DNA of 64,000 nt from Enterobacter cloacae (GCF_013375935.1 NZ_CP056117.1:1054001-1118000); one strand, 5' to 3'; shown: positions 40,324 through 55,687, counted from the stretch's first letter. The notes: generated by a model from the sequence alone, not told the origin. Numbers and translations are program-made.

Positions 40324-42192
40324 ATGAGCACTGATAATAAGCAATCATTACCCGCAGTAACGCTTGCGGCGATCGGGGTTGTCTACGGTGATATCGGCAC
40401 CAGCCCGCTTTATACGCTTCGTGAATGTTTGTCCGGTCAGTTTGGTTTTGGTGTAGAGCGCGACGCCGTATTTGGTTTCCTCTCGCTCATCTTCTGGCTG
40501 CTAATCCTGGTAGTTTCCGTTAAGTATCTCTCTTTCGTTATGCGTGCTGATAACGCGGGCGAGGGCGGTATTCTGACCCTGATGTCCCTTGCCGGACGCA
40601 ATACGTCGGCAAGAATGACCTCCGTGCTGGTCATTATCGGCCTGATAGGCGGCAGCTTCTTCTATGGGGAAGTGGTGATAACGCCGGCGATTTCGGTGAT
40701 GTCAGCCATAGAGGGGCTGGAGATTGTCGCGCCGCAGCTTGATACGTGGGTCGTTCCACTCGCTATTATCGTGCTGACACTGCTGTTTGCCATACAAAAA
40801 CACGGTACCGGTCTGGTGGGCAAGCTGTTCGCTCCTATTATGCTGGCCTGGTTCCTGATCCTGGCGGCGCTGGGCTTGCGCAGCATTATTGCCAACCCGG
40901 ATGTCCTGCATGCGCTGAACCCGATGTGGGCGGTGCATTTCTTCCTGGAATATAAAGTGGTGTCGTTCGTGGCGCTGGGTGCGGTGGTGCTTTCCATTAC
41001 CGGCGTCGAGGCGCTGTATGCGGATATGGGCCACTTCGGGAAACTCCCTATCCGCGTAGCGTGGTTTAGCCTTGTCCTGCCTTCACTGGTGCTGAACTAC
41101 TTCGGCCAGGGCGCGCTGTTGCTTGAACATCCTGAAGCGATTAAAAACCCGTTCTTCCTGCTGGCTCCTGACTGGGCGCTGGTCCCAATGCTGATCCTGG
41201 CGACGCTGGCGACGGTGATTGCCTCTCAGGCGGTGATCTCCGGCGTGTTCTCCCTGACGCGTCAGGCTGTGCGTCTGGGCTATCTCTCCCCGATGCGCAT
41301 TATTCATACCTCGGAGATGGAGTCAGGCCAGATCTACATTCCGTTCGTCAACTGGCTGCTCTATTTTGCTGTGGTGATTGTTATCGTCAGCTTCGAGCAC
41401 TCCAGTAACCTGGCGGCGGCGTATGGTATCGCCGTGACCGGAACGATGGTGTTGACCTCTCTGCTCTCCACCACGGTGGCGTACCGTAACTGGCACTGGA
41501 ATAAGTTCCTGGTCGGGCTGATCCTGGCCGGTTTCCTCTGCATCGACGTACCGCTGTTCTCAGCAAACCTCGACAAGATTGTCTCCAGGGGCTGGCTGCC
41601 GCTGACGCTGGGCCTGGTGATGTTTATTGTGATGACGACGTGGAAGAGCGAGCGTTTCCGCCTGCTGCGTCGTATGCACGAGCATGGTAACTCTCTGGAA
41701 GCGATGATCGCCTCGCTGGAGAAATCCCCGCCGGTGCGCGTGCCGGGTACCGCGGTGTATATGTCTCGCGCGCTGAACGTGATCCCGTTTGCGCTGATGC
41801 ATAACCTCAAGCACAACAAGGTGCTACACGAGCGCGTGATCCTGCTGACGCTGCGCACCGAAGACGCGCCGTATGTACACAACGTGCGTCGCGTGCAGAT
41901 TGAGCAGCTATCGCCGACCTTCTGGCGCGTGGTGGCGAGCTACGGCTGGCGCGAAACGCCGAACGTGGAAGAGGTGTTCCACCGCTGCGGCCTGGAAGGG
42001 TTAAGCTGCCGCATGATGGAGATATCGTTCTTTATGTCGCACGAGTCGCTGATCATCGGAAAACGCCCATGGTATCTGCGCCTGCGCGGCAAGCTGTACT
42101 TGATCCTGCAGCGTAACGCCCTGCGCGCCCCTGACCAGTTTGAAATCCCGCCTAACCGCGTGATTGAGCTGGGGACGCAGGTCGAGATTTAA
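40324..42192 (+). CDS. kup: Low-affinity potassium transporter Kup
   Basis: Kup imports K+ with protons and matters most at low pH and osmotic upshift. The Met at 40324 gives [14 protein letters not shown], 622 residues, aligning with E. coli Kup; the frame is open 24 codons upstream, without similarity. About twelve membrane segments fill residues 10-430, with [15 protein letters not shown] near the start, and a cytoplasmic C-terminal domain follows. A bidirectional-looking terminator lies at 42241-42271. Confidence 0.97.
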   Translation: MSTDNKQSLPAVTLAAIGVVYGDIGTSPLYTLRECLSGQFGFGVERDAVFGFLSLIFWLLILVVSVKYLSFVMRADNAGEGGILTLMSLAGRNTSARMTSVLVIIGLIGGSFFYGEVVITPAISVMSAIEGLEIVAPQLDTWVVPLAIIVLTLLFAIQKHGTGLVGKLFAPIMLAWFLILAALGLRSIIANPDVLHALNPMWAVHFFLEYKVVSFVALGAVVLSITGVEALYADMGHFGKLPIRVAWFSLVLPSLVLNYFGQGALLLEHPEAIKNPFFLLAPDWALVPMLILATLATVIASQAVISGVFSLTRQAVRLGYLSPMRIIHTSEMESGQIYIPFVNWLLYFAVVIVIVSFEHSSNLAAAYGIAVTGTMVLTSLLSTTVAYRNWHWNKFLVGLILAGFLCIDVPLFSANLDKIVSRGWLPLTLGLVMFIVMTTWKSERFRLLRRMHEHGNSLEAMIASLEKSPPVRVPGTAVYMSRALNVIPFALMHNLKHNKVLHERVILLTLRTEDAPYVHNVRRVQIEQLSPTFWRVVASYGWRETPNVEEVFHRCGLEGLSCRMMEISFFMSHESLIIGKRPWYLRLRGKLYLILQRNALRAPDQFEIPPNRVIELGTQVEI

Positions 42193-42240
42193 GCCTCCGT
42201 GTGGCCTGATGCGCTTTCCAGAGTAAGAGGGCGCAAACAT

Positions 42241-42271
42241 AAAAAACGGTAACCTCAGGGTTACCGTTTTT
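42241..42271 (+). terminator. Terminator after kup
   Basis: AAAACGGTAACC/GGTTACCGTTTT forms a 12-bp perfect stem with loop TCAG, followed by T residues. It could work in both directions but only kup needs it. Confidence 0.85.
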
Positions 42272-42297
42272 GCATTTACCTTCTGCCTCATTTCACT

Positions 42298-42324
42298 TAG
42301 CGAAACGTTTCGACTTCGATCACA
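42298..42324. promoter_or_regulatory. Upstream RbsR half-match operator with overlapping CRP-type site
   Basis: TAGCGAAACGTTTCGA (42298-42313) shares the 12-bp palindromic core CGAAACGTTTCG of the main rbs operator. TTCGA-N6-TCACA (42309-42324) overlaps it and resembles a CRP site with one perfect half. Catabolite control of rbs is known in E. coli. Confidence 0.5.
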
Positions 42325-42376
42325 AATCCGTTACGTCATGATGGTTTTCTGAACACTCTTGCGGCTACACTGTTTT

Positions 42377-42394
42377 TAGCGAAACGTTTCGCTA
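42377..42394. promoter_or_regulatory. RbsR operator upstream of rbsD
   Basis: TAGCGAAACGTTTCGCTA is a perfect 18-bp palindrome ending 12 bp before the rbsD start. It matches the operator type bound by RbsR (LacI family) in E. coli. A second core copy is centred 79 bp upstream. Confidence 0.85.
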
Positions 42395-42406
42395 GTGGAG
42401 CAAAAA

Positions 42407-42826
42407 ATGAAGAAAGGCACAGTACTCAACTCAGAAATCTCATCGGTTATTTCCCGCCTTGGGCATACCGATACGCTGGTGGTTTGCGATGCAGGCTTAC
42501 CGGTTCCGCGCAGCACAACCCGTATCGATATGGCGTTAACGCAGGGCGTACCCTCGTTTATGCAGGTACTGGAAGTGGTGACCGCGGAGATGCAGGTTGA
42601 GACGGCCATTCTCGCCGCGGAAATCAAACAACATAATCCGCAACTCCACGAAACGTTGCTCACGTTTATTGAGCAACTGCAACAGCACCAGGGAAACACC
42701 ATTGAAATTCGTTACACAACGCACGAGAAGTTCAAACAACAAACCGCAGACAGTCAGGCGGTGATTCGCAGCGGGGAGTGTTCCCCGTATGCGAATATCA
42801 TTCTCTGTGCTGGCGTCACCTTCTGA
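42407..42826 (+). CDS. rbsD: D-ribose pyranase RbsD
   Basis: RbsD interconverts pyranose and furanose forms of ribose so that RbsK can use it. The Met at 42407 gives [20 protein letters not shown], 139 residues, matching E. coli. The catalytic His lies in SRLGHTDTL (residue 20). The C-terminal [14 protein letters not shown] is conserved. It is the first gene of rbsDACBK, 7 bp before rbsA. Confidence 0.97.
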   Translation: MKKGTVLNSEISSVISRLGHTDTLVVCDAGLPVPRSTTRIDMALTQGVPSFMQVLEVVTAEMQVETAILAAEIKQHNPQLHETLLTFIEQLQQHQGNTIEIRYTTHEKFKQQTADSQAVIRSGECSPYANIILCAGVTF

Positions 42827-42833
42827 GGCCATC

Positions 42834-44339
42834 ATGGACGCATTACTGCAACTCAAAGGGATCGATAAATCGTTCCCGGGCGTAAAAGCCCTCTCCGGCG
42901 CGGCGCTGAACGTTTATTCCGGACGCGTGATGGCGCTGGTGGGCGAGAACGGCGCCGGCAAATCCACCATGATGAAAGTGCTGACCGGGATCTATCAGCG
43001 CGATGCCGGTTCACTCGTCTGGCTGGGTAAAGAGACCACCTTCAACGGCCCGAAATCCTCGCAGGAAGCGGGTATCGGCATTATCCACCAGGAGCTAAAC
43101 CTGATCCCGCAGCTCACCATTGCGGAGAACATCTTCCTGGGCCGCGAGTTCGTTAACCGGTTCGGAAAAATCGACTGGAAAACCATGTACGCCGAAGCGG
43201 ACAAACTGCTGGCGAAGCTGAACCTGCGCTTTAAGAGCGACCGGCTGGTGGGGGACCTCTCCATCGGCGATCAGCAGATGGTGGAAATCGCTAAGGTGCT
43301 GAGCTTTGAGTCGAAGGTCATCATTATGGATGAACCGACCGACGCCCTGACCGATACGGAAACCGAATCCCTGTTCCGCGTTATCCGCGAGCTGAAATCG
43401 CAGGGCCGCGGCATAGTATATATCTCTCACCGCATGAAAGAGATCTTCGAGATCTGCGACGACGTCACCGTTTTTCGCGACGGCCAATTTATCGCCGAGC
43501 GCGAAGTGGCGACGCTGACGGAAGATTCGCTTATCGAAATGATGGTGGGACGCAAGCTTGAAGATCAGTATCCGCGTCTGGACAAAGCGCCGGGCGACAT
43601 CCGCCTGAAGGTGGATAACCTCTGCGGGCCGGGCGTAAACGACGTGACCTTTACCCTGCGCCAGGGCGAGATCCTCGGCGTCGCAGGCCTGATGGGCGCG
43701 GGGCGCACCGAGCTTATGAAAGTGCTCTACGGCGCACTGCCGCGCACCAGCGGTTACGTCACTCTTGACGGCCACGAGGTGGTCACCCGCTCGCCGCAGG
43801 ATGGCCTGGCGAACGGCATTGTCTATATCTCCGAAGACCGTAAGCGCGACGGCCTGGTGCTGGGCATGTCGGTAAAAGAGAACATGTCACTCACCGCGCT
43901 GCGCTATTTCAGCCGCAGCGGCGGCAGCCTGAAGCACAAAGATGAACAGCAGGCGGTCAGCGATTTTATCCGTCTCTTTAATGTTAAAACGCCGTCGATG
44001 GAGCAGGCGATTGGCCTGTTGTCCGGCGGTAATCAGCAGAAAGTGGCGATTGCCCGCGGGCTGATGACGCGCCCGAAAGTGCTGATCCTCGATGAACCAA
44101 CCCGTGGCGTAGACGTGGGCGCCAAAAAAGAGATTTATCAGCTGATTAACCAGTTTAAGGCCGACGGTCTGAGCATCATTCTGGTCTCTTCCGAGATGCC
44201 AGAAGTATTAGGCATGAGCGATCGCATTATCGTCATGCATGAAGGGCATCTCGGCGGTGAATTCACTCGCGAGCAGGCCACCCAGGAAGTTCTGATGGCT
44301 GCCGCTGTGGGCAAGCTTAATCGCGTGAATCAGGAGTAA
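42834..44339 (+). CDS. rbsA: Ribose ABC transporter ATP-binding protein RbsA
   Basis: RbsA has two fused ABC domains energising ribose import. The Met at 42834 gives [16 protein letters not shown] and 501 residues, as in E. coli. The first Walker [10 protein letters not shown] is at 37-45. The second domain has a degenerate P-loop GLMGAGRTE, usual for this sugar importer class, but a good signature LSGGNQQKV. It is followed 4 bp later by rbsC. Confidence 0.97.
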   Translation: MDALLQLKGIDKSFPGVKALSGAALNVYSGRVMALVGENGAGKSTMMKVLTGIYQRDAGSLVWLGKETTFNGPKSSQEAGIGIIHQELNLIPQLTIAENIFLGREFVNRFGKIDWKTMYAEADKLLAKLNLRFKSDRLVGDLSIGDQQMVEIAKVLSFESKVIIMDEPTDALTDTETESLFRVIRELKSQGRGIVYISHRMKEIFEICDDVTVFRDGQFIAEREVATLTEDSLIEMMVGRKLEDQYPRLDKAPGDIRLKVDNLCGPGVNDVTFTLRQGEILGVAGLMGAGRTELMKVLYGALPRTSGYVTLDGHEVVTRSPQDGLANGIVYISEDRKRDGLVLGMSVKENMSLTALRYFSRSGGSLKHKDEQQAVSDFIRLFNVKTPSMEQAIGLLSGGNQQKVAIARGLMTRPKVLILDEPTRGVDVGAKKEIYQLINQFKADGLSIILVSSEMPEVLGMSDRIIVMHEGHLGGEFTREQATQEVLMAAAVGKLNRVNQE

Positions 44340-44343
44340 GAAG

Positions 44344-45309
44344 ATGACTACCCAGGCTGTTTCTGGTCGCCGCTATTTCACAAAGGCATGGCTGATGGAG
44401 CAAAAATCGCTGATTGCCCTGCTGGTGCTGATCGCGATTGTATCGACCATGAGCCCGAACTTTTTTACCGTTAATAACCTGTTCAACATTCTTCAGCAGA
44501 CTTCCGTAAACGCCATTATGGCGGTGGGGATGACGCTGGTGATTCTGACTTCGGGTATCGATCTGTCCGTCGGTTCCCTGCTGGCGCTCACCGGTGCGAT
44601 TGCCGCGTCGATTGTCGGTATTGAAGTCAACGCGCTGGTGGCCGTTGCCGCTGCGCTGGCGACTGGCGCGGCGATTGGCGCGGTAACCGGCGTAATTGTG
44701 GCAAAAGGCCGCGTGCAGGCGTTTATTGCCACGCTGGTGATGATGCTGCTGCTGCGCGGCGTCACCATGGTGTACACCAACGGTAGCCCGGTGAATACCG
44801 GCTTTACCGAAAACGCCGATCTGTTTGGCTGGTTCGGTATCGGCCGTCCGCTGGGTATCCCGACGCCGGTCTGGATTATGGCTATCGTCTTCCTGGCGGC
44901 GTGGTACATGCTGCACCATACCCGTCTGGGCCGTTATATCTATGCGCTGGGCGGTAACGAAGCGGCAACGCGTCTGTCCGGCATCAGCGTTAATAAAGTC
45001 AAAATTATCGTTTACTCCCTGTGCGGCCTGCTGGCGTCTCTGGCGGGCATCATCGAAGTGGCGCGCCTCTCTTCCGCGCAGCCAACGGCGGGTACGGGGT
45101 ATGAGCTGGATGCCATCGCGGCAGTGGTTCTGGGCGGTACCAGCCTTGCTGGCGGTAAAGGTCGCATTGTTGGGACATTGATCGGCGCACTGATCCTCGG
45201 TTTCCTGAATAATGGTTTGAATTTGTTAGGTGTTTCCTCCTATTACCAGATGATCGTTAAGGCAGTGGTGATTTTGCTGGCGGTACTGGTAGACAACAAA
45301 AAACAGTAA
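44344..45309 (+). CDS. rbsC: Ribose ABC transporter permease RbsC
   Basis: RbsC is the membrane subunit of the ribose importer. The 321-residue protein has about ten hydrophobic segments and the motif GGNEAATRLSGISV that contacts RbsA. It ends with VDNKKQ. It lies between rbsA and rbsB, as in E. coli. Confidence 0.97.
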   Translation: MTTQAVSGRRYFTKAWLMEQKSLIALLVLIAIVSTMSPNFFTVNNLFNILQQTSVNAIMAVGMTLVILTSGIDLSVGSLLALTGAIAASIVGIEVNALVAVAAALATGAAIGAVTGVIVAKGRVQAFIATLVMMLLLRGVTMVYTNGSPVNTGFTENADLFGWFGIGRPLGIPTPVWIMAIVFLAAWYMLHHTRLGRYIYALGGNEAATRLSGISVNKVKIIVYSLCGLLASLAGIIEVARLSSAQPTAGTGYELDAIAAVVLGGTSLAGGKGRIVGTLIGALILGFLNNGLNLLGVSSYYQMIVKAVVILLAVLVDNKKQ

Positions 45310-45336
45310 CTGACGACACTACAGGACATCTTAGAT

Positions 45337-46227
45337 ATGAACATGAAAAAACTGGCTACCCTGGTTTCTGCTGTCGCGCTGAGCGCAACCGTAAGTGCTA
45401 ACGCCATGGCGAAAGATACCATCGCGCTGGTTGTCTCAACCCTGAACAACCCGTTCTTCGTCTCCCTGAAGGACGGTGCGCAGAAAGAAGCGGACAAACT
45501 GGGCTACAACCTGGTGGTGCTGGACTCTCAGAACAACCCGGCAAAAGAGCTGGCGAACGTTCAGGACTTAACCGTTCGTGGTACCAAAATCCTGCTGATC
45601 AACCCAACCGATTCCGACGCGGTAGGTAACGCCGTGAAGATGGCAAACCAGGCGAAGATCCCGGTCATCACCCTTGACCGTCAGGCAACGAAAGGTGAAG
45701 TTGTCAGCCACATCGCGTCTGATAACGTACTGGGCGGTAAAATCGCCGGTGATTACATTGCGAAGAAAGCCGGAGAAGGCGCTAAAGTTATCGAACTACA
45801 GGGCATTGCCGGTACGTCCGCTGCGCGTGAGCGTGGTGAAGGCTTCCAGCAGGCCGTTGCTGCGCACAAATTTAACGTGCTGGCGAGCCAGCCGGCAGAC
45901 TTCGACCGTACTAAAGGTCTGAACGTTATGCAGAACCTGCTGACCGCGCATCCTGACGTGAAGGCCGTGTTCGCTCAGAACGATGAAATGGCGCTGGGCG
46001 CGCTGCGTGCGCTTCAGACTGCGGGTAAAACTGATGTGATGGTTGTCGGATTTGACGGCACTCCGGATGGTGAAAAAGCAGTAAATGATGGCAAACTGGC
46101 TGCGACCATCGCTCAGCTGCCTGAGCAGATTGGCGCAACTGGCGTGCAAACTGCCGATAAAGTGCTGAAGGGCGAAAAAGTTCAGGCCAAATACCCGGTT
46201 GACCTGAAGCTGGTCATTAAGCAGTAA
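45337..46227 (+). CDS. rbsB: Periplasmic ribose-binding protein RbsB
   Basis: RbsB binds ribose in the periplasm for import and for chemotaxis through Trg. The 296-residue protein has a signal peptide with the cleavage site after ANAMA (residue 25). It is nearly the same as E. coli RbsB; ligand-contact segments [16 protein letters not shown] and [10 protein letters not shown] are intact. A stable hairpin follows in the gap before rbsK, likely protecting this abundant transcript. Confidence 0.98.
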   Translation: MNMKKLATLVSAVALSATVSANAMAKDTIALVVSTLNNPFFVSLKDGAQKEADKLGYNLVVLDSQNNPAKELANVQDLTVRGTKILLINPTDSDAVGNAVKMANQAKIPVITLDRQATKGEVVSHIASDNVLGGKIAGDYIAKKAGEGAKVIELQGIAGTSAARERGEGFQQAVAAHKFNVLASQPADFDRTKGLNVMQNLLTAHPDVKAVFAQNDEMALGALRALQTAGKTDVMVVGFDGTPDGEKAVNDGKLAATIAQLPEQIGATGVQTADKVLKGEKVQAKYPVDLKLVIKQ

Positions 46228-46289
46228 AAGGCGATTCAGGCAGTCGCTGGCTGCCTGAGGGACACCAAATAAAAGAAAAGTGTGGCATA

Positions 46290-46313
46290 CGCCACCGGGT
46301 AATACCGGTGGCG
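46290..46313 (+). repeat. Intercistronic hairpin between rbsB and rbsK
   Basis: CGCCACCGG/CCGGTGGCG makes a perfect 9-bp GC-rich stem with a 6-base loop, about 60 bp after the rbsB stop. No T tract follows. It looks like an mRNA-stabilising or partial-termination element that would lower rbsK-rbsR relative to rbsB. Confidence 0.6.
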
Positions 46314-46335
46314 CTCTCAGATGGACAGCTCATAC

Positions 46336-47265
46336 ATGAAAACCGCAGGCAACCTCGTCGTCCTTGGCAGTATCAATGCCGATCACATTCTCAACCTTGA
46401 AACGTTCCCCACGCCGGGCGAAACCGTCACCGGCAATCAGTACCAGGTGGCGTTCGGCGGTAAGGGCGCAAACCAGGCGGTAGCGGCCGGGCGCAGCGGG
46501 GCGAATATCGCGTTTATCGCCTGCACGGGCGATGACGATACCGGCGAGCGCGTTCGCAAACAGCTGGCCAGCGACAATATCGATATTGCGCCAGTCAGCG
46601 TGGTTGAAGGGGAATCTACCGGTGTGGCGCTGATTTTCGTCAACGCGGAAGGTGAGAATGTCATCGGTATTCATGCGGGGGCCAATGCTGCGTTAACGAC
46701 AGAACGCGTCGAAGCGCAGCGTGAAATCATCGCCGGAGCGGCAGCCCTGCTGATGCAGCTGGAGTCGCCGGTTGAAAGCGTGCTCGCCGCCGCGAAAATA
46801 GCCCAGGAAAATCATACCTCTGTCGTACTGAACCCTGCGCCTGCCCGTGTATTATCAGACGAACTGCTGGCGCTGGTGGATATCATCACCCCGAATGAAA
46901 CCGAAGCGGAAAAGCTGACGGGGATCCGCGTGGAAACTGATGACGACGCAGCGCGTGCAGCAAAAGCGCTGCACGACAAAGGCATCGGCACCGTGATTAT
47001 CACCCTCGGTAGCCGCGGCGTGTGGGCAAGCGTCAACGGCGAAGGCCGTCGCGTACCGGGCTTTAAGGTGAAAGCCATCGATACCATCGCCGCTGGAGAT
47101 ACCTTTAACGGTGCGCTGGTGACGGCGCTGCTGGAAGGGAAAGCGATGGATGACGCGATCCGCTTTGCGCATGCCGCCGCCGCGATTGCGGTGACGCGTA
47201 AAGGCGCTCAGCCTTCCGTGCCGTGGCGTAAAGAGATCGATGAATTCTTAAGTCAGCAGGGGTAA
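46336..47265 (+). CDS. rbsK: Ribokinase RbsK
   Basis: RbsK phosphorylates ribose to ribose-5-phosphate with ATP. The Met at 46336 gives MKTAGNLVVLGSINADHI, 309 residues like E. coli. A Met five codons upstream (46321) is also possible, and neither has a strong ribosome site. The PfkB-family signatures GGKGANQAVAAGR (about 41-53) and DTIAAGDTFNGAL (catalytic Asp, about 249-261) are intact. It is followed 3 bp later by rbsR. Confidence 0.96.
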   Translation: MKTAGNLVVLGSINADHILNLETFPTPGETVTGNQYQVAFGGKGANQAVAAGRSGANIAFIACTGDDDTGERVRKQLASDNIDIAPVSVVEGESTGVALIFVNAEGENVIGIHAGANAALTTERVEAQREIIAGAAALLMQLESPVESVLAAAKIAQENHTSVVLNPAPARVLSDELLALVDIITPNETEAEKLTGIRVETDDDAARAAKALHDKGIGTVIITLGSRGVWASVNGEGRRVPGFKVKAIDTIAAGDTFNGALVTALLEGKAMDDAIRFAHAAAAIAVTRKGAQPSVPWRKEIDEFLSQQG

Positions 47266-47268
47266 CGC

Positions 47269-48261
47269 TTGGCCACAATGAAAGATGTCGCCCGTATGGC
47301 GGGTGTTTCTACCTCGACTGTTTCCCACGTTATCAATAAAGATCGCTTCGTCAGCGAGGCGATTCGGGAGAAAGTTGACGCTGCAATAAAAGAACTCAAC
47401 TATGCGCCGTCGGCGCTGGCGCGCAGCCTGAAGCTCAACCAGACGCGCACCATCGGCATGCTGATCACGGCCAGTACCAACCCTTTCTATTCTGAACTGG
47501 TGCGCGGCGTGGAGCGCAGCTGCTTTGAGCGCGGCTACAGCCTGGTGCTGTGCAATACCGAAGGGGACGAGCAGCGCATGAACCGCAATCTGGAGACGCT
47601 GATGCAAAAACGCGTCGACGGGCTGCTGTTGCTCTGTACCGAAACGCATCAACCTTCGAAAGAGATCATCCAGCGCTACCCTTCTATTCCCACGGTGATG
47701 ATGGACTGGGCGCCGTTCGACGGTACCAGCGATCTGATCCAGGATAACTCGCTGCTGGGCGGCGATATGGCGACGCAGCATCTGATCGATAAAGGTCATA
47801 CCCGCATTGCCTGCATTACCGGTCCGCTGGATAAAACCCCGGCGCGCCTGCGGCTGGAAGGCTATCTCTCTGCAATGCAGCGTGCGGGGCTTGCCGTTCC
47901 TGATGGTTATCAGATCACCGGCGATTTTGAATTTAACGGCGGATTCGAGGCGATGCAGAAACTGCTGGCGCAGGAGATTCGCCCTCAGGCGGTATTTATC
48001 GGTAACGACGCGATGGCGTTTGGCGCGTATCAGGCGCTGTATCAGGCCGGATTACGCGTTCCGGAAGATATGGCGATTATTGGTTACGATGATATCGAAC
48101 TGGCGCGCTACATGACGCCGCCGCTGACGACGATTCATCAGCCTAAGGATGAACTGGGCGAGCTGGCCATTGATGTGTTGATCCACCGCATGGCGCAGCC
48201 CACGCTGCAACAGCAACGGCTGCAGCTTACTCCTGTTCTGATGGAACGCGGTTCGGTTTAG
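47269..48261 (+). CDS. rbsR: Ribose operon repressor RbsR
   Basis: RbsR is a LacI-family repressor released by ribose. I chose the TTG at 47269, giving [14 protein letters not shown] and 330 residues as in E. coli. AGGGG lies 6 bases before this TTG and would be 15 bases from the ATG at 47278. The helix-turn-helix is at about residues 4-25 and the sugar-binding core follows. The 3' end overlaps hsrA on the other strand by 35 bp. Confidence 0.95.
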   Translation: MATMKDVARMAGVSTSTVSHVINKDRFVSEAIREKVDAAIKELNYAPSALARSLKLNQTRTIGMLITASTNPFYSELVRGVERSCFERGYSLVLCNTEGDEQRMNRNLETLMQKRVDGLLLLCTETHQPSKEIIQRYPSIPTVMMDWAPFDGTSDLIQDNSLLGGDMATQHLIDKGHTRIACITGPLDKTPARLRLEGYLSAMQRAGLAVPDGYQITGDFEFNGGFEAMQKLLAQEIRPQAVFIGNDAMAFGAYQALYQAGLRVPEDMAIIGYDDIELARYMTPPLTTIHQPKDELGELAIDVLIHRMAQPTLQQQRLQLTPVLMERGSV

Positions 48262-49660
48262 CCTTTTCCTTGTGACGCTCTTTAATCAGGTTCTGGCCAT
48301 CTTTCGGTTTTAACAGCACAAAGACCAGCGCCGACACCACCGTAAGCGCGCCCATGGTGATAAAGGTATAGTGGAACTGCTCCACGGTATTGGTACCGTC
48401 AAACCCTTCATAAAACCGCAGGACCGCGGCGCTCACGGCGACCCCGAGGCTGATCGACAGCTGTTGGGTCACCGCCAGTACGCTGTTGCCGCTGCTGGCG
48501 TTCTCGTCGGTAAGGTCCGCCAGGGTTATCGTATTCATCGACGTGAACTGCGTCGACATCGCCATCCCCAGCACAAACAGCGGCAGGATCAGCATCCAGA
48601 TGGGTAACGCCGCAGACTGCAGCGAGAACTGCGCAATCATTAATCCAATAAATACCGTTACGCCAACCAGCGTCTTACGATAGCCGAACCAGCGCAGCAC
48701 CTGCGTAACCGTGGATTTCGCCAGAATCGATCCCATTGCCGTGGGCGCCATCATGCAGCCCGCGATCAGCGCCGGGTAGCCAAAACCGACCTGCAACATC
48801 AGCGGCATCAGGAAGGGTACGCAGCCCGTGCCCAGACGTGAGGCAATATTGCCCGCGATCCCGACGGAAAATGTTCGGGTATTAAAAAGGGATAAAGAGA
48901 TAAGCGGCGTCGGGTGGCGGCGCGCGTGACGTATATAGAGAAGGAACAGCAGAATACCGCTGAGGATAACGGCAAGCGCCAGCCACGTTTCCACGATTTT
49001 CTCGCCGAACAACTCCATCCCGCTGGAGAAGAGCACCAGGCTCAGGCCAAACAGGAAAAAGCCGCCCATATCGAAGCTGCGTCGAGGCGTGGTGAAGTTC
49101 GGCATGTATTTGCGGGCGTAAATCAGCCCGGCCACGCCAATCGGAATATTAATCAGGAAAATCCAGTGCCAGCTTGCCCAGGTAACCAGTACCCCGCCGA
49201 GTACCGGACCAAGTATCGGACCGACCAGCCCCGGCATGGTTACAAAGTTGAGTACCGGAAGCAGTTCGCTGCGCGGATAGGCGCGCAATAACGCCAGGCG
49301 AGCGACGGGCATCATCATCGCGCCGCCAATACCCTGCAGCACGCGGAAGATAACCAGCTCCGTCAGGGAGGTGGAGAGGGCGCAGGCCAGCGAGCCAAGC
49401 GTAAAGAGCGTGACCGCCACCATAAAAACTTTTCGGGTACCGAATCGATCGGCCAGCCAGCCGCTAACCGGAATAAGCATCGCCACCGTCAGGGTGTAAC
49501 TGATGATGGCTGACTGCATCGCCAGCGGAGAACGGTTAAGGCTCTGTGCTATTGCGGGAAGTGCGGTATTGAGGATAGTGGCATCCAGTGCCTGCATAAA
49601 GAACGCCATGGCTGCAATCCACGGCAATCCGGCCATACTGCGCGCTTTTTTCTCTGTCAT
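48227..49660 (-). CDS. hsrA: MFS transporter HsrA (DHA2 family)
   Basis: HsrA is a 14-segment drug:H+ antiporter-2 type transporter; the E. coli gene was named for an effect on homocysteine thiolactone resistance. The protein has 477 residues and is similar to E. coli HsrA over its length. The MFS motif [12 protein letters not shown] (about residues 67-78) and motif C-like [14 protein letters not shown] are visible. The stop lies inside rbsR (35-bp overlap). The start overlaps the yieP stop (ATGA), so yieP and hsrA form an operon. Confidence 0.93.
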   Translation of the reverse strand: MTEKKARSMAGLPWIAAMAFFMQALDATILNTALPAIAQSLNRSPLAMQSAIISYTLTVAMLIPVSGWLADRFGTRKVFMVAVTLFTLGSLACALSTSLTELVIFRVLQGIGGAMMMPVARLALLRAYPRSELLPVLNFVTMPGLVGPILGPVLGGVLVTWASWHWIFLINIPIGVAGLIYARKYMPNFTTPRRSFDMGGFFLFGLSLVLFSSGMELFGEKIVETWLALAVILSGILLFLLYIRHARRHPTPLISLSLFNTRTFSVGIAGNIASRLGTGCVPFLMPLMLQVGFGYPALIAGCMMAPTAMGSILAKSTVTQVLRWFGYRKTLVGVTVFIGLMIAQFSLQSAALPIWMLILPLFVLGMAMSTQFTSMNTITLADLTDENASSGNSVLAVTQQLSISLGVAVSAAVLRFYEGFDGTNTVEQFHYTFITMGALTVVSALVFVLLKPKDGQNLIKERHKEKAKPNRVPSEQE

Positions 49661-50364
49661 TTATTTACCTGCTGGTGGGTTGGCGCGGCCAGCAATGCCT
49701 GGCACGCACTCAGGGCTCGCTGCCCGTCGCTCTCCTGAATAGCATCGACAATCGCCTGATGCAGATCCAGCTTCACCACCTCATCCTGCGTAATAGAGGT
49801 AAAGTAAGTGTGGTACACCGAATGGAATAAAGAAGCAAAAGACGTCAGAAACGGATTCGCGCTCATATTATAGATATGCTCATGCCAGGCCATATCGACC
49901 TCGACCCAGCGTTCGCGGTTAAAGTGTTTTTTCAGGAACACCATCTCTTCCATTAAGGTATTGAGCTGCGCTTTTTGTTCTGCGGTGCCGAGCGTGGCGG
50001 CAAGCAGGCAGGCCTGCGGTTCAAGACTGCTGCGCATGACCAGAAAGTGGTCGACGACCTGGTTAAAATTATCTTCGGTCATCCACCAGGTGAGTAACTC
50101 CTGATCGAGAAAGTTCCAGTTCCCCTGTGGCATAACGCGGGTGCCAATGCGCGGACGTGGTAACACCATCCCTTTCGCCGATAATGTTTTCACCGCTTCA
50201 CGAACGGCGGTACGGCTTACGCCAAACCGATCGCCAAGTTCCATCTCGCTGGGCAGGATGCTGCCTGGGGCATATACACCTGCCAGGATCAGCTGAGCCA
50301 GCTTCTCTGCCAGCACGTACGACAGGTTTTTTTGGGCTGCCAGCTGTTGTGCGCTTAATGGCAT
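49657..50364 (-). CDS. yieP: GntR/FadR-family transcriptional regulator YieP
   Basis: The 235-residue protein has an N-terminal winged helix-turn-helix of GntR type (about residues 32-75, including [18 protein letters not shown]) and a helical C-terminal FCD ligand domain. It matches E. coli YieP. It overlaps hsrA by 4 bp and may control it; its ligand I do not know. Its 5' end faces the rRNA operon control region. Confidence 0.92.
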   Translation of the reverse strand: MPLSAQQLAAQKNLSYVLAEKLAQLILAGVYAPGSILPSEMELGDRFGVSRTAVREAVKTLSAKGMVLPRPRIGTRVMPQGNWNFLDQELLTWWMTEDNFNQVVDHFLVMRSSLEPQACLLAATLGTAEQKAQLNTLMEEMVFLKKHFNRERWVEVDMAWHEHIYNMSANPFLTSFASLFHSVYHTYFTSITQDEVVKLDLHQAIVDAIQESDGQRALSACQALLAAPTHQQVNK

Positions 50365-50489
50365 CGCTTTTATTCCTTAACTATTCTTGCCGCTAATTAT
50401 GCCACCTCAGGTGTGATTGTGGTTGCAGATACATCAAATAGAACAATTTGTAGCTTGATCTCATCGCTTTTGGTGAAAAAAAACACGGT

Positions 50490-50541
50490 CAGAAACTTTT
50501 TTTAAATTACCTCTTGTCACTTCGGAAGAACTCCCTATAAT
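50490..50541 (+). promoter_or_regulatory. rrn P1 promoter with UP element
   Basis: TTGTCA (50514-50519) and TATAAT (50536-50541) are separated by 16 bp, followed by the GC-rich discriminator GCGCCTCC typical of rRNA P1. An A/T-rich UP-like stretch lies at about 50490-50509. Confidence 0.92.
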
Positions 50542-50610
50542 GCGCCTCCACTGACACGGAACAACGGCACGCAAGCCGCCGGGTCAGCAGAGAAAAAGCG
50601 AAATAATCGC

Positions 50611-50638
50611 TTGACTCTGAAGCGGGAAAGCGTAATAT
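50611..50638 (+). promoter_or_regulatory. rrn P2 promoter
   Basis: TTGACT (50611-50616) and TAATAT (50633-50638) are separated by 16 bp, about 97 bp downstream of P1. The boxA at 50675 follows. Confidence 0.88.
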
Positions 50639-50818
50639 GCACACCCCGCGCCGCAGCGAAAAACGAAGCGGCACTGCTCTTTAACAATTTATCAGACAAT
50701 CTGTGTGGGCACTCAAAGTGACATGGATTCTTAATGTCTTCGGACAATAAATGAATACCAAGTCTCTGAGTGAACATACGTAATTCATTACGAAGTTTAA
50801 TTCACGAGCATCAAACTT

Positions 50819-52361
<1,543 letters not shown>

Positions 52362-52446
52362 CCTTAAAGAACCTGCCTTTGTAGTGTCCACACAGATTGT
52401 CTGATGAAAAGTAAACAGCAAGGCGTCTTGCGATTGAGACTTCAGT

Positions 52447-52522
52447 GTCCCCTTCGTCTAGAGGCCCAGGACACCGCCCTTTCACGGCGGTAACAGGGGT
52501 TCGAATCCCCTAGGGGACGCCA
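52447..52522 (+). tRNA. tRNA-Glu (anticodon TTC)
   Basis: The 76-base gene sits in the 16S-23S spacer. The acceptor arms GTCCCCT/AGGGGAC pair, CCA is encoded, the anticodon TTC is at 52481-52483, and the T arm has GGTTCGAATCC. In E. coli, rrnB, C, E and G carry this tRNA, whereas rrnA, D and H carry Ile and Ala. Confidence 0.98.
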
Positions 52523-52714
52523 CTTGCTGGTTCGTGAGTGAAAGTCACCTGCCGTCATATCTCAAAACTGACTTACGAGTCACGTTTGAGATATTTGCTC
52601 TTTAAAAATCTGGATCAAGCTGAAAATTGAAACGACACACAGCTCATGTGTGTTCGAGTCTCTCAAATTTTCGCAAGTCGACGATGAATCGAAAGAAACA
52701 TCTTCGGGTTGTGA
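52523..52714 (+). other. 16S-23S spacer (after tRNA-Glu) with boxA
   Basis: The spacer contains a second boxA-like sequence TGCTCTTTAAAAA at about 52596-52608 and the RNase III processing stem sequence before 23S. No second tRNA is present. Confidence 0.8.
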
Positions 52715-55618
<2,904 letters not shown>

Positions 55619-55687
55619 ACAACGCCGAAGATGTTTTGGCGAAGAGACAGACACTCAAATTTCAGCCTGATACAGATTAACAGAATT

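Larger units (their letters stand above)
50365..50818. other. rRNA operon control region and leader (454 bp, no protein gene)
   Basis: This region holds the yieP promoter area, AT-rich sequence with possible Fis sites (about 50430-50490), an UP-like element, the rRNA promoters P1 and P2, and a boxA antitermination sequence TGCTCTTTAACA at 50675-50686. Small open frames here are not genes. Confidence 0.85.
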
